Below are positions 8,016 through 19,610 of a stretch of DNA of 64,000 bases, piece by piece. How positions within the stretch are numbered: position 1 is the stretch's first letter; every line of letters starts with the position of its first letter. The notes under the pieces were generated by a model. The model was given only the letters and a program-made list of their open reading frames with translations, was not told where the DNA came from and searched no databases. The stretch spans positions 36,061 through 100,060 of the forward strand of contig SVTM01000005.1 of the NCBI GenBank assembly GCA_015063785.1, given 5' to 3'. The DNA is from Oscillospiraceae bacterium. Lineage in GTDB: Bacteria; Bacillota; Clostridia; Oscillospirales; CAG-382. Both the position numbers and the translations under genes were made by a program.

Positions 8016-10004
8016 ATGGCAAGAACATTACAAGAACTGCAAAAACAATATAATTCCTCAGCCGCCGCACAAAAAGCCATGATGATGAGAGGTCCCGGCG
8101 GACCTCGCGGAGGAATGGGTGGAAAAGGTAAACCAAAAAACACAAAACAGACTATAAAAAGACTTTTTGGCTACGTCGGAAAATACAAGTTCCGTCTTAT
8201 CGGCGTTATTTTCTGTATGCTTTTTGCCGCTGTATCAGGCCTTATCGGCTCTTTCATGCTTGCACCGATCATCAACAAAATTTCGACTTTCATCGGTATC
8301 ACAGGCGAAATGAGCGCCATGGAAAAAATGACAGACGGAGTTATCTCGTCTATCGTTTCTGCTGTGCAGGAGCCTGTTAAAAATCTTATAAACTTTATTG
8401 ATTTTGGCGGTTTTGCCGACGTTATGGTATATATCTTCGTGGCACTCTTCATTCTGCTTTCGGTATATATCGTAGAGGTAATCACAAATTATCTGCAAAG
8501 CAGAATAATGATGACAGTATCGCAAGGTTCGCTCGAAGCTATCAGAAACGACCTTTTCAGAAAACTTCAAAAGCTGCCCGTCAGATATTTTGACAATCAT
8601 CCCACAGGTGAGATAATGAGCCGATTTACCAACGACGTCGATAACATCGGTATGATGCTGGATAACTCGCTGGTTTCTGTAATCTCCGGTCTTGTAACCC
8701 TTATCGGTACTCTTACCTTTATGATAACCACAAATATCTGGCTGACAATAATTACCGTTGTTTTCGTTCCTATCTTCGCAAAAGGTGGCATGATAATCGC
8801 AGGTAAAAGCCGAAAATTCTATTCGGGACAGCAAGCAGCCCTCGGAGCCATCAACGGATATATCGAAGAGACTGTAACAGGTCAAAAAGTAATCAAAGTT
8901 TTCAACCACGAGTCTGATTCTATCGAAGAGTTTTCGTCTCTTAATGACGATCTTCGCGAAAAGCAGTTCAAGGCTCAATTCTATGGCGGTATAATGGGCC
9001 CCATAATGGGAAATACCTCACAGATCAGCTATGCTCTCACCGTAGGTATCGGTGGCGTGCTCATGTGTGTTTCGGGCCTTACACCCGGTGCTCTCACCGT
9101 ATTTGCACAGTACGCAAGAAGGTTTTCTTTCCCCATAAATAACATTTCCCAGCAGGTCAGCTCAATCTTTTCGGCTCTTGCCGGTGCAGAGCGAGTTTTT
9201 GCTGTGATCGACAGCGATCCCGAACCCGCCGACATTGAAAATGCAGAAGACTTCTCTGGCGAAAAGCAGATGGAAGGTCATGTTGTTCTCGATAATGTTT
9301 CGTTCGGATATATTCCCGAAAAAACTGTTCTCAAAAACATTTCTCTTTATGCAAAACCGGGACAAAAAATTGCCTTCGTTGGCTCCACAGGTGCGGGAAA
9401 AACCACCATCACAAACCTTCTCAACAGGTTTTATGATATCGAAGAGGGCACTATCACCATCGACGGCGTAAATATCAAAGATATAAAAATGGACGTACTT
9501 CGAAAAAATATTGCCATGGTGCTTCAGGATACTCACCTCTTCTCGGGTACAGTCAGAGAAAACATTCGTTACGCCAGACTTGATGCCACCGACGAAGAGG
9601 TAGAACAAGCTGCAAAAACCGCCAGCGCACATTCTTTCATCATGCGCCTTGACAACGGATATGACACAATTCTCGAAGGCGACGGAGCAAACCTTTCACA
9701 GGGTCAACGCCAGCTTCTCAATATTGCTCGTGCTGCCCTTTCAAAGGCTCCCATTCTCGTTCTCGACGAAGCCACAAGCTCTGTTGACACACGTACCGAA
9801 CGCCATATCGAACACGGCATGGACAGACTGATGAAAAACCGCACTACCTTCGTCATCGCCCACAGACTTTCAACCGTCAGAAATTCAAACGCCATCATGG
9901 TTCTTGAAAAGGGCGAAATAATTGAGCGCGGAAGTCACGAAGAGCTTCTTGACATGAAGGGCAGGTATTACGAGCTCTATACAGGAAAAGTCGAGCTCGA
10001 CTGA
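8016..10004 (+). CDS. ABC exporter half-transporter, subunit 2 (canonical ATPase site)
   Basis: A 662-residue partner of the preceding gene, separated by 3 bases. An N-terminal extension of about 50 residues includes a Gly/Arg/Met-rich stretch (residues 25-40), before six membrane segments. Walker A is GSTGAGKTT, Walker B is canonical (LVLDEATSSVD) and the switch His is present (VIAHRLS). The signature is LSQGQ instead of LSGGQ. Paired with subunit 1, one composite site would be fully degenerate and the other fully canonical, as in known heterodimers. The ribosome site GGAGG lies at 8003-8007. Confidence 0.92.
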   Translation: MARTLQELQKQYNSSAAAQKAMMMRGPGGPRGGMGGKGKPKNTKQTIKRLFGYVGKYKFRLIGVIFCMLFAAVSGLIGSFMLAPIINKISTFIGITGEMSAMEKMTDGVISSIVSAVQEPVKNLINFIDFGGFADVMVYIFVALFILLSVYIVEVITNYLQSRIMMTVSQGSLEAIRNDLFRKLQKLPVRYFDNHPTGEIMSRFTNDVDNIGMMLDNSLVSVISGLVTLIGTLTFMITTNIWLTIITVVFVPIFAKGGMIIAGKSRKFYSGQQAALGAINGYIEETVTGQKVIKVFNHESDSIEEFSSLNDDLREKQFKAQFYGGIMGPIMGNTSQISYALTVGIGGVLMCVSGLTPGALTVFAQYARRFSFPINNISQQVSSIFSALAGAERVFAVIDSDPEPADIENAEDFSGEKQMEGHVVLDNVSFGYIPEKTVLKNISLYAKPGQKIAFVGSTGAGKTTITNLLNRFYDIEEGTITIDGVNIKDIKMDVLRKNIAMVLQDTHLFSGTVRENIRYARLDATDEEVEQAAKTASAHSFIMRLDNGYDTILEGDGANLSQGQRQLLNIARAALSKAPILVLDEATSSVDTRTERHIEHGMDRLMKNRTTFVIAHRLSTVRNSNAIMVLEKGEIIERGSHEELLDMKGRYYELYTGKVELD

Positions 10005-10030
10005 TATCGCTTTTTCAAAAACAAAAACAC

Positions 10031-10072
10031 AAACGGAGACTCTTATAAAAAAGAAGTCTCCGTTTTTCTTTT
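10031..10072 (+). terminator. Intrinsic terminator after the ABC operon
   Basis: The stem AAACGGAGACT (10031-10041) pairs with AGTCTCCGTTT (10055-10065) and is followed by a T-rich run. It separates the exporter operon from dnaA. Confidence 0.9.
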
Positions 10073-10092
10073 TTGCTTGGATACAAAAGGAT

Positions 10093-10101
10093 TTTTCCAC
10101 A
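10093..10101 (+). promoter_or_regulatory. DnaA box upstream of dnaA
   Basis: TTTTCCACA differs from the classical TTATCCACA at one position. The same 9-mer recurs three times in the dnaA-dnaN gap. It lies 40 bases upstream of the dnaA -35 box and may serve the origin, dnaA autoregulation, or both. Confidence 0.65.
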
Positions 10102-10140
10102 GTTTTCGGAATATTTATCTATATAATTATATAAAAGCCC

Positions 10141-10169
10141 TTGAAAAAAAAACTGATTTATGGTATAAT
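10141..10169 (+). promoter_or_regulatory. dnaA promoter
   Basis: TTGAAA (10141-10146), a 17-base spacer and TATAAT (10164-10169). The leader is about 45 bases. The interval 10073-10140 is AT-rich and otherwise shows only the DnaA box. Confidence 0.8.
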
Positions 10170-10220
10170 CATGATGTATATTTTTACTGTGGGTGAATAT
10201 CGCAGAAAGGAGAGACCGTC

Positions 10221-11783
10221 ATGTCACCGGAATCTGAAATCTGGCCGTCAGTGCTCGAAATTTTACGCGGAGAATTGCGTGATACAACCTTTAACCTTTG
10301 GTTCGGAGACCTTGTTCTTCAAAAGCTTGTTGATGACAAGGCGTATCTCCAAACACCAAATCTTTTCAAAAAGAAAACCATAGAAACAAAGTTTATGGAT
10401 CAGCTACGATCCGCATTTGAAAACGTAATGGGATTTGATATTACTCCCTACGTTATTTCAACCGAATCCGAATCATTCGAAACCCAGTTTTTCAACCTCA
10501 TCGAAAAAGAAGCACAGGATCAGTTCATAGAAGAACAGAAAAATAAAGGAATCATCTTTGACTCCAATTACATCGCTCCCGATCCTGATGCCGAACCCGA
10601 GCTTGTTGAACCAAAAGCCCATTCCGGCGCCTTCAAACTTTCAAAAAAGAATCTTAATTTTCCGAAGGTTTACAATTCCGAAAGCGACAGCCTTGAAAAC
10701 ATTCCTCTCGTAAATTACTTTGAGGATCTCGGAAACCGCGACGGAATGCTTCTTATGTCAAGATCTGTTCCCGAATACCGCCCAAGCTACACCTTCGAAA
10801 ACTTCGTTGTGGGCGATTCAAACCGCATGGCGTTTGCTTCTTGCGTATCGGTGGCACAATATCCCGCGGCACAAAGTAACCCCCTATTTCTTTATGGCCC
10901 GCCGGGCATCGGAAAAACGCACCTTCTTTACGCCATTGCTCACTACGTCGAAAAGACACGACCGTCTTTTAATATCGTCTATTGCACAAGCGAGGATTTT
11001 ACAAATGAGCTTGTTTCAGCAATAACCCATAAGTCGACTGCAGATTTCCGCGAAAAATACCGTTCTGCAGACATTCTGATGATCGACGACATTCAGTTTA
11101 TAGGCGGAAAAGAAGCGACACAACTGGAATTTTTTCACACATTCAACACTCTTTATGAGTCGGGCAAGCAAATAATTGTTGCATCCGACCGGCCACCAAA
11201 GGATATCGAAGTACTCGAAAAGCGCATACGTTCAAGATTTGAATCTGGTGCTATAATCGACATAAAAAATCCCGACCCTGAGCTTCGGTCTGCTATCATC
11301 CGCAGAAAAGCCATAGACATGGGTGTTGAAATTCCCAACAGGGCCATAGATTACATTTCAGAAAACGTCCGAGAAAATGTGCGTCAGATAGAGGGCATCA
11401 TCAAACACCTCAATATCTACGCTATGCTGAAAAAACAACCCATCACCGAAGAACTCGTTCGCTCGGTGGTTGGAAACGTTACCACAGGCCCCGTCGAGAT
11501 AAGCCCCGAAAAAATAATTGACGCCGTGGCACGGAACACAGACGTTTCAAGAGAAGACATTCTCGGAAAGAGCCATGCAAAAAATGTTGCCCTTGCCCGC
11601 CACATTTCGTGCTTTCTTTTGAGAAAGCTTACCGATATGTCGCTGCAACAAATCGGAAAATTTATCGGTCGCCATCATTCAACTGTGCACGATTCTATAA
11701 GATATATCGAAGACGAGAAAAAGGACGACAAGTCGCTTGACGAAAAGATAAAAACCGTCATGCGTGAACTGGGACAAAGATAA
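10221..11783 (+). CDS. dnaA: Chromosomal replication initiator DnaA
   Basis: A 520-residue AAA+ initiator, longer than the usual 440-470 because of an acidic linker at about residues 85-175. The Walker A (YGPPGIGKTH, residues 225-234) is unusual; most DnaA proteins have GGVGLGKTH or close variants. Walker B (ILMIDDIQFIGGKEATQ) and the arginine-finger region (IRSRFESG) are normal. In the DNA-recognition helix the family motif GRDHTTV appears as GRHHSTV, so His485 replaces the base-contacting Asp. The ribosome site is AGAAAGGAGAG before ATG 10221. Confidence 0.97.
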   Translation: MSPESEIWPSVLEILRGELRDTTFNLWFGDLVLQKLVDDKAYLQTPNLFKKKTIETKFMDQLRSAFENVMGFDITPYVISTESESFETQFFNLIEKEAQDQFIEEQKNKGIIFDSNYIAPDPDAEPELVEPKAHSGAFKLSKKNLNFPKVYNSESDSLENIPLVNYFEDLGNRDGMLLMSRSVPEYRPSYTFENFVVGDSNRMAFASCVSVAQYPAAQSNPLFLYGPPGIGKTHLLYAIAHYVEKTRPSFNIVYCTSEDFTNELVSAITHKSTADFREKYRSADILMIDDIQFIGGKEATQLEFFHTFNTLYESGKQIIVASDRPPKDIEVLEKRIRSRFESGAIIDIKNPDPELRSAIIRRKAIDMGVEIPNRAIDYISENVRENVRQIEGIIKHLNIYAMLKKQPITEELVRSVVGNVTTGPVEISPEKIIDAVARNTDVSREDILGKSHAKNVALARHISCFLLRKLTDMSLQQIGKFIGRHHSTVHDSIRYIEDEKKDDKSLDEKIKTVMRELGQR

Positions 11784-12117
11784 TATCAAAGTTTCGGTAG
11801 TTTTCCACAACGTTTTTTCCGCAAAACCCGAAATTTTTCATTGTGGAAGCCATTGGAAAAAACGCAAATTTTTCCACATTATATTTCCGAAATTTTCCGT
11901 ATTTTTCCACACGGAAAATTTTGGACAAGCCCTTGCAAAATCAGGATTTTTGCAAAACTTCCATAAAACCCGAAAACCCTACTGTAACTATAACTAACCT
12001 TTATTATATTCACACTCATATTGCGCGAAAGACAAAAAGAGTTTTCCGAAAGCAAAGTTTCCCAAAAAAGAAGATCGCAAAAACGCCCTTCATCTTTCAG
12101 GAAAGGATAAAGAAAAA
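11784..12117. other. oriC: Candidate oriC: DnaA-box cluster in the dnaA-dnaN gap
   Basis: The 334-base gap has no credible gene. TTTTCCACA occurs at 11801-11809, 11870-11878 and 11903-11911, all in the same orientation. TGTGGAAGC (11842-11850) is a weaker box on the other strand. Rightwards the sequence becomes AT-rich and includes a tandem TAACTA pair (11985-11996) and a TTTATTATATT stretch at about 12000-12010, candidates for the unwinding element. A box cluster next to an AT-rich element in this gap is the normal Firmicute origin layout. The dnaN ribosome site AGGAAAGGA ends the region. Confidence 0.8.
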
Positions 12118-13248
12118 ATGAAATTTACAGCCGACAAAAAAATGCTTGAAAAATCGATTGCTCCCGTTTGCCTTGGAGTTGCACCTAAAAACACAGATCC
12201 CTTGCTCGAAGGTATCTACATCGAAGCAAAAGACGGAACTCTCACCATGTGTTCCTATGACCGAGAAAAGGGTATCAGAACAACTCTTGAAGCAGACGTT
12301 GAAAGAGAAGGAAAGATCGTAGTTGATGCACAAAAAACATCGGCGATCATCCATTCGCTTCCCGACGGCCCGGTTACTATCGAGGCGGACGAAAATCTCA
12401 TCATGCGCATTGTCACAGACGAAGCGGATTTTCAGATTTCGGGAAAAGATGCATCCAACTATCCCGGTCTTCCAGATGTCAAGGGCGACCTTAACTATAC
12501 TCTTCAGCAAAATAAGATCCGCGCAATGATAAACAAGACCCTCTTTGCTGTTTCGCAGGATGATTCCAAGCCCATCTATACAGGCTCACTTTTTGAAATA
12601 AACGGAAATTCTCTTCGCATCACAGCTCTTGACGGTTTTCGCGTTTCTATGAGATGTGATGAAGGTCTTACCGAAAGAGACGACCTTGATCTTCGCTTTA
12701 TCATGCCCGGCAAGGCACAAAGCGATCTTCTCCGCCTTATTTCGGACAGTGACAGACCGATATCCGTTAACATGGCAAGAAAACACATCATCTTCACCTT
12801 TGACAATGTTTATTTCATCACAAGACTTCTTGACGGTGAATTTCTTGATTACAAGAAGAAGATTCCTCCTCAGCGCACTGTTGAAGCAAGAATCAACACC
12901 GCAAGATTCATTGACAGTATCGAGCGTGCGGCTCTTATCATCGACGAGCGCATAAAAAGCTCGATAAAACTCAGCTTTGCAAATGCAAATCTTAATATCA
13001 GCGTTGCTACCATGCTTGGAAAATTTAAGGACGAATTTTCTTACGAAGAATCAGTGGAAGGAAAGCTCGACATCGGCTTTAACCACAAGATACTTCTCGA
13101 TGCTCTTCGCGCCATCAATGAAGAATACGTGACGGTAACTCTTTCGCACAACCTTGGTCCTATGATAATCACTCCCGATGCAAAATCCGAGGGTAACCCC
13201 GAAAGATTCCTCTATATGATCCTTCCTGTTCAGCTCAACAACGGCTGA
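12118..13248 (+). CDS. dnaN: DNA polymerase III beta subunit (sliding clamp)
   Basis: A 376-residue ring-forming clamp of normal length with the three-fold repeated clamp domain. Recognisable segments are PLLEGIYIEA near residue 37, the LDGFRVSMR segment at about residue 177 and the C-terminal MILPVQLNNG, which matches the conserved MPMR-type ending loosely. It follows the candidate origin and is 9 bases upstream of recF. Confidence 0.96.
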   Translation: MKFTADKKMLEKSIAPVCLGVAPKNTDPLLEGIYIEAKDGTLTMCSYDREKGIRTTLEADVEREGKIVVDAQKTSAIIHSLPDGPVTIEADENLIMRIVTDEADFQISGKDASNYPGLPDVKGDLNYTLQQNKIRAMINKTLFAVSQDDSKPIYTGSLFEINGNSLRITALDGFRVSMRCDEGLTERDDLDLRFIMPGKAQSDLLRLISDSDRPISVNMARKHIIFTFDNVYFITRLLDGEFLDYKKKIPPQRTVEARINTARFIDSIERAALIIDERIKSSIKLSFANANLNISVATMLGKFKDEFSYEESVEGKLDIGFNHKILLDALRAINEEYVTVTLSHNLGPMIITPDAKSEGNPERFLYMILPVQLNNG

Positions 13249-13257
13249 TATTAAAGC

Positions 13258-14505
13258 ATGAAGCTTGATTTTTTGAAAGCAAAAAGCTTTCGGAACGTCG
13301 AAAATGCGGATATCACTTTTTCTGACGGTGTAAATCTGCTTTACGGAAAAAACGGAGCAGGAAAAACAAACGCGCTTGAGGCGATTTATCTTTTTGCAAT
13401 ATGCAAAAGCTTTCGCACCAACAGAGATTCCGACTTCATTATGCACGGCAAAGAAAAAAGCGAGATTTCAATAGGTTTTTCCGATGTATTTATAAAAAGC
13501 GGCGAAAAAACGAAGGAAATGTCGATCTCTTTTTTTCCCACCGAAAAGAAAAGATTGCTTTACGAAGGCGTAGGTATAACAAAAATATCTGAATTTGTTG
13601 GAAGATTCAGAGCTGTTTTTTTCACCCCCGACCATCTTTCTTTGATAAAAGGCTCGCCCGAGGAAAGAAGAAAATTTGCCGATATGGCTCTTTCGCAGAT
13701 TAAACCGTCGTATATCCATGCACTTAATGAATATTCGCGCATTCTTTCTCAAAGAAATACCCTTCTGCGTAACGCAAAGCTTCTGGGAAAATGTGATAAA
13801 GACCTGCTTTTTGTATATTCCGAAGCCCTGGCAAATTCTGCTGCGGTTATAACCAAACAGCGTGCGTATTTTGCCGAATATCTTGAAAAAGAGGCATCGA
13901 AGTTTTATAAAGAGATTTCCGGACAAAAGGAAGATCTTTTTATCCGCTATATGTCCTCTGAAAAAGAAGACCCGAAGGATCCCGAAAAAACGAGAGAAAA
14001 ATATCTTTCGTTGTACACCGCAAATATCGAAAATGAAATAAAATACGGCGCCACAAAGTATGGTCCGCATAAGGACGATTTGCTTTTTTACATCGGAAAA
14101 AACGGCAGATGCGACAGTTTTTTTGACGAAGAAAGTGCAAAAAACTGCGAGTGCGATGGCGACCATTGTGATATTGTCCGCGATTTTGACGATTGCGAAA
14201 AGAAAAAAGAAAAAAATATGATAGAATTTGCTGCCCGAACCTTTGCTTCGCAGGGTCAACAAAGATCCGCAGTTCTTTCATTAAAGCTTGCCGAGGGAGA
14301 AATAATCCGTTCGCTCACCGGCGAATATCCCGTGTATCTTTTCGACGACGTCTTGTCAGAACTCGATTGTGGCAGAAAAAGCCATCTGCTTTCGCTTTTT
14401 TCTGACAAACAGGTCATCATCACATGCTGTGATGAAAATTCTTTTGATTCATCTCTTGTGAATAACAAAATAAAAGTTGAAAACGGACTTTATACCAAAG
14501 AATAA
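13258..14505 (+). CDS. recF: RecF recombination mediator with a Cys-rich insertion
   Basis: A 415-residue SMC-like ATPase that helps load RecA at gaps. Walker A is YGKNGAGKTNA (residues 29-39). The conserved GPHKDDL is at 269-275, the signature SQGQQRSAVLSLKLAE at 331-346, and Walker B (VYLFDDVLSELD) follows. About 55 residues separate GPHKDDL from SQGQQR, where other RecF proteins have about 20. The extra segment is acidic and contains five cysteines (285, 297, 299, 304, 313), then a Lys-rich stretch. No frameshift is visible. Confidence 0.95.
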   Translation: MKLDFLKAKSFRNVENADITFSDGVNLLYGKNGAGKTNALEAIYLFAICKSFRTNRDSDFIMHGKEKSEISIGFSDVFIKSGEKTKEMSISFFPTEKKRLLYEGVGITKISEFVGRFRAVFFTPDHLSLIKGSPEERRKFADMALSQIKPSYIHALNEYSRILSQRNTLLRNAKLLGKCDKDLLFVYSEALANSAAVITKQRAYFAEYLEKEASKFYKEISGQKEDLFIRYMSSEKEDPKDPEKTREKYLSLYTANIENEIKYGATKYGPHKDDLLFYIGKNGRCDSFFDEESAKNCECDGDHCDIVRDFDDCEKKKEKNMIEFAARTFASQGQQRSAVLSLKLAEGEIIRSLTGEYPVYLFDDVLSELDCGRKSHLLSLFSDKQVIITCCDENSFDSSLVNNKIKVENGLYTKE

Positions 14506-14519
14506 AGAAAGGCAGAACA

Positions 14520-14783
14520 ATGCATATAAACATCGGCTCGAACAAACTTGTCCGAAAAAAAGAGATCATCGGCATTTTTGATCTCGACACCGCGTCCCAC
14601 GAAAAGGACACCAAGGATTTTCTGAAATTCTGTGAAAAAAAGAAGATCCTCGAAATGTGCGGCACAGATCTGCCAAAGGCATTTGTTGTCACCGCCGATG
14701 ATAAAAAGAAAAACAAGAATAAAAACAGCAGGGTGTATCTGACGACACTTTCGTCTGCTTCCCTTGCAGGCAGAAATAAATAA
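14520..14783 (+). CDS. remB: RemB/YaaB-type DUF370 protein
   Basis: An 87-residue protein of the RemA/RemB (DUF370) family, in its classical place between recF and gyrB. Conserved features are the N-terminal NIGSNKLVRKKEIIGIFDL and the FVVTADD segment before a Lys-rich loop. RemA and RemB promote extracellular-matrix gene expression in Bacillus. The role here is not known. The ribosome site AAAGAAAGG lies just upstream. Confidence 0.9.
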   Translation: MHINIGSNKLVRKKEIIGIFDLDTASHEKDTKDFLKFCEKKKILEMCGTDLPKAFVVTADDKKKNKNKNSRVYLTTLSSASLAGRNK

Positions 14784-16919
<2,136 letters not shown>

Positions 16920-16983
16920 TATTCTGCCCTTCGCCCATCCTTAAAAAACGATATTTTTTCACACCAAAGGAGAATTTAAAAAA

Positions 16984-19596
16984 ATGAAATGGACAGGACT
17001 TAATGAGCTTCGCGAAAGCTATCTTTCCTTCTTTGAAAGTAAGGGACATTTAAGACTTCCCAGCTTTTCTCTCATTCCTCAAAACGACAACTCGCTTCTT
17101 CTCATAAATTCGGGTATGGCACCCATGAAGCCTTATTTTCAGGGCACAAAAGAGCCTCCGAGAAGAAGAGTAACCACCTGCCAGAAGTGTATCCGTACCC
17201 CCGACCTTGATAACGTTGGAAAAACTGCACGTCATGGAACTTATTTTGAAATGCTCGGAAACTTCTCTTTCGGCGATTATTTCAAAAAAGAAGCCATCGA
17301 ATGGTCGTGGGAATATTTTACAAAGGTGCTTGAGATTCCCGAAGACAGACTTTGGCCCTCTGTTTACGAAAACGACGAAGAAGCATACAATTTCTGGAAG
17401 CAGTATGTGCCCGAAGAGCGTATTGTAAAGCTCGGCAAGGCAGACAACTTCTGGGAGCACGGTTCGGGTCCCTGTGGTCCCTGCTCCGAAATCTATTTTG
17501 ATCGCGGCGAAAAATACGGCTGCGGATCTCCCGATTGTAAGCCCGGCTGCGAATGTGACAGATACATGGAGATCTGGAACAACGTTTTCTCGCAGTTTGA
17601 CAACGACGGCAAAGGCAATTATACAGAACTCGTTCAGAAAAACATCGATACCGGTATGGGTCTTGAAAGACTTGCCTGCGTAATGCAGGGAGTTGACAAC
17701 CTTTTCGAGGTTGACACAGTAAGAAAGATCCTTGACACCGTTTGCGAATATTCGGGCAAAAAATACGGAGAAAACTACAACAATGACGTATCTATCCGTA
17801 TTATCACCGACCATATTAGATCTTCCACATTTATGATCTGTGACGGTGTAAAACCCTCCAACGAAGGAAGAGGCTACGTTCTCAGAAGAATTCTTCGCCG
17901 TGCGGCAAGAAACGGAAGACTTCTTGGTATCAAGGGCGCTTTCCTTGCAAAGCTTTCTGACGTTGTAATTTCTCAGAACGAAAATGCATATCCCGAGCTT
18001 TCCGCAAAGAAAGATTATATTGCAAAGGTAATCTCGATAGAAGAAGAACGTTTTGATGCCACCATCGACACAGGTCTTTCTCTTCTTTCAAAAATTATTG
18101 AAGAAGCGGGAGCAAAGGGTGTTAAGGTTATTTCCGGCGAGGATACCTTTAAGCTTTATGATACCTATGGATTCCCCTTTGACCTCACAAAGGAAATCAT
18201 TGCCGATGCAGGCTTTGAGGCAGACGAGGAAGAATTCAAAAAGCTCATGAACGAACAAAAGAAGCTTGCCCGCGAAAACCGCAAGGATAACGGCGGATGG
18301 AGCAAAGACGACGTTGACCTTTTTGAAAATATTGCAGAAACTGTATTCACCGGATATACCGAAACCGAAAGCGACGCGGAAGTGATGGCTGTTGCCTCAG
18401 AAGGCATGCTCGTGGACGAGCTTTGCGATGGCGAAGGCATTGTTGTTCTTGACAAAACTCCCTTCTATGGTGAAGGCGGCGGTCAGGTCGGCGACACAGG
18501 AAAAATCTGTGGCGACGGTTTTGAAGCCGAAGTTGTTGATACAAAGAAAGCAAACGGTAAATATATGCACATTGTAAACGTGCTTTCGGGTAATATCAAG
18601 GCAGGCATGAAAGTAAAGGCCGCCATCGATACCGAAAAGCGCGAAGCGATCCGCCGCAACCATTCGACAGTGCACCTTCTCCAGGCGGCACTCAGAAAAG
18701 TTCTCGGCGATCACGTTGAACAGGCAGGCTCGTACGTTGATGCAGAAAGATTCCGTTTTGACTTCTCGCACTTTGAACCTATGACAAAGGAACAGATCGC
18801 GCAGGTTGAAGCACTTGTAAACAACTGGATCCTTTCGGGTACAGAAATCGAAAACTTCGAAACAGATATTGAAAGCGCAAAGAAGATGGGAGCTATGGCT
18901 CTCTTCGGAGAAAAGTACGGCAACACCGTAAGAGTTGTAAAGATGGGTGAATTTTCTACCGAGCTTTGCGGCGGTACTCATATGACCAATACCGCAAAAG
19001 CAGGCCTTTGCAAGATTCTTTATGAAAGCTCTGTTGCGGCAGGCGTAAGAAGAATCGAAGGTATCACGGGCGAAAACGTTCTCTCGTATATCTACGAAAA
19101 TCTCGCCGTTATGCAGGAAGCTGCAAAGAACCTCAAGGCTCAGAACATTTCGGACATCGCCGACAAGGCAGCTGCAGTTTCGGGCGAAGTAAAAGAGCTT
19201 AAGAGCAAGATCGAAGAGCTTTCGGCAGAGATTGCAAAGTCAAAGACTTCCTCTCTTACAGATAACGCACAGCAGGTTGGAGCATACAAGCTTGTGACAG
19301 CGCGTCTTGATGGCATGAGCGGCGACGAGCTTCGTGCCGCAGGCGATATTCTCAAAGACTCTGACGAAAATATCGTTGCAGTCCTCGGCTCTGTCACCGA
19401 TGGAAAGGTAACACTTCTTGCAGTCTGCGGAAAAGCAGCAGTCAAAAACGGTGCTCACGCAGGCAAGATCATCAAGGAAACTGCCGCAATCGTAGGCGGC
19501 GGCGGTGGCGGAAGACCCGACAGCGCCCAGGCAGGCGGCAAGGATGCCACAAAGCTTGACGATGCACTTGCCAACGTAAAAAATCTTTTGGCATAA
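16984..19596 (+). CDS. alaS: Alanyl-tRNA synthetase
   Basis: An 870-residue class II synthetase that charges tRNA-Ala. Motif 1 and the N-terminal FLSFFESKGH-type start are present, followed by the MKPYFQG region, the zinc-binding editing motif with HxxxH (NHSTVHLL), the CGGTH motif at about residue 662 and the C-terminal Gly-rich GGGGGGRPDSAQAGG of the C-Ala domain. The length is normal. It starts 64 bases after gyrB. The gap shows a ribosome site (AAAGGAG) but no obvious terminator. Confidence 0.97.
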   Translation: MKWTGLNELRESYLSFFESKGHLRLPSFSLIPQNDNSLLLINSGMAPMKPYFQGTKEPPRRRVTTCQKCIRTPDLDNVGKTARHGTYFEMLGNFSFGDYFKKEAIEWSWEYFTKVLEIPEDRLWPSVYENDEEAYNFWKQYVPEERIVKLGKADNFWEHGSGPCGPCSEIYFDRGEKYGCGSPDCKPGCECDRYMEIWNNVFSQFDNDGKGNYTELVQKNIDTGMGLERLACVMQGVDNLFEVDTVRKILDTVCEYSGKKYGENYNNDVSIRIITDHIRSSTFMICDGVKPSNEGRGYVLRRILRRAARNGRLLGIKGAFLAKLSDVVISQNENAYPELSAKKDYIAKVISIEEERFDATIDTGLSLLSKIIEEAGAKGVKVISGEDTFKLYDTYGFPFDLTKEIIADAGFEADEEEFKKLMNEQKKLARENRKDNGGWSKDDVDLFENIAETVFTGYTETESDAEVMAVASEGMLVDELCDGEGIVVLDKTPFYGEGGGQVGDTGKICGDGFEAEVVDTKKANGKYMHIVNVLSGNIKAGMKVKAAIDTEKREAIRRNHSTVHLLQAALRKVLGDHVEQAGSYVDAERFRFDFSHFEPMTKEQIAQVEALVNNWILSGTEIENFETDIESAKKMGAMALFGEKYGNTVRVVKMGEFSTELCGGTHMTNTAKAGLCKILYESSVAAGVRRIEGITGENVLSYIYENLAVMQEAAKNLKAQNISDIADKAAAVSGEVKELKSKIEELSAEIAKSKTSSLTDNAQQVGAYKLVTARLDGMSGDELRAAGDILKDSDENIVAVLGSVTDGKVTLLAVCGKAAVKNGAHAGKIIKETAAIVGGGGGGRPDSAQAGGKDATKLDDALANVKNLLA

Positions 19597-19610
19597 ATAA
19601 AAAATATAAA

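Noticed and set aside
12001..12117. Short + frame across the end of the dnaA-dnaN gap
   Set aside because: It lies in the candidate origin, has no ribosome site and is basic low-complexity sequence.
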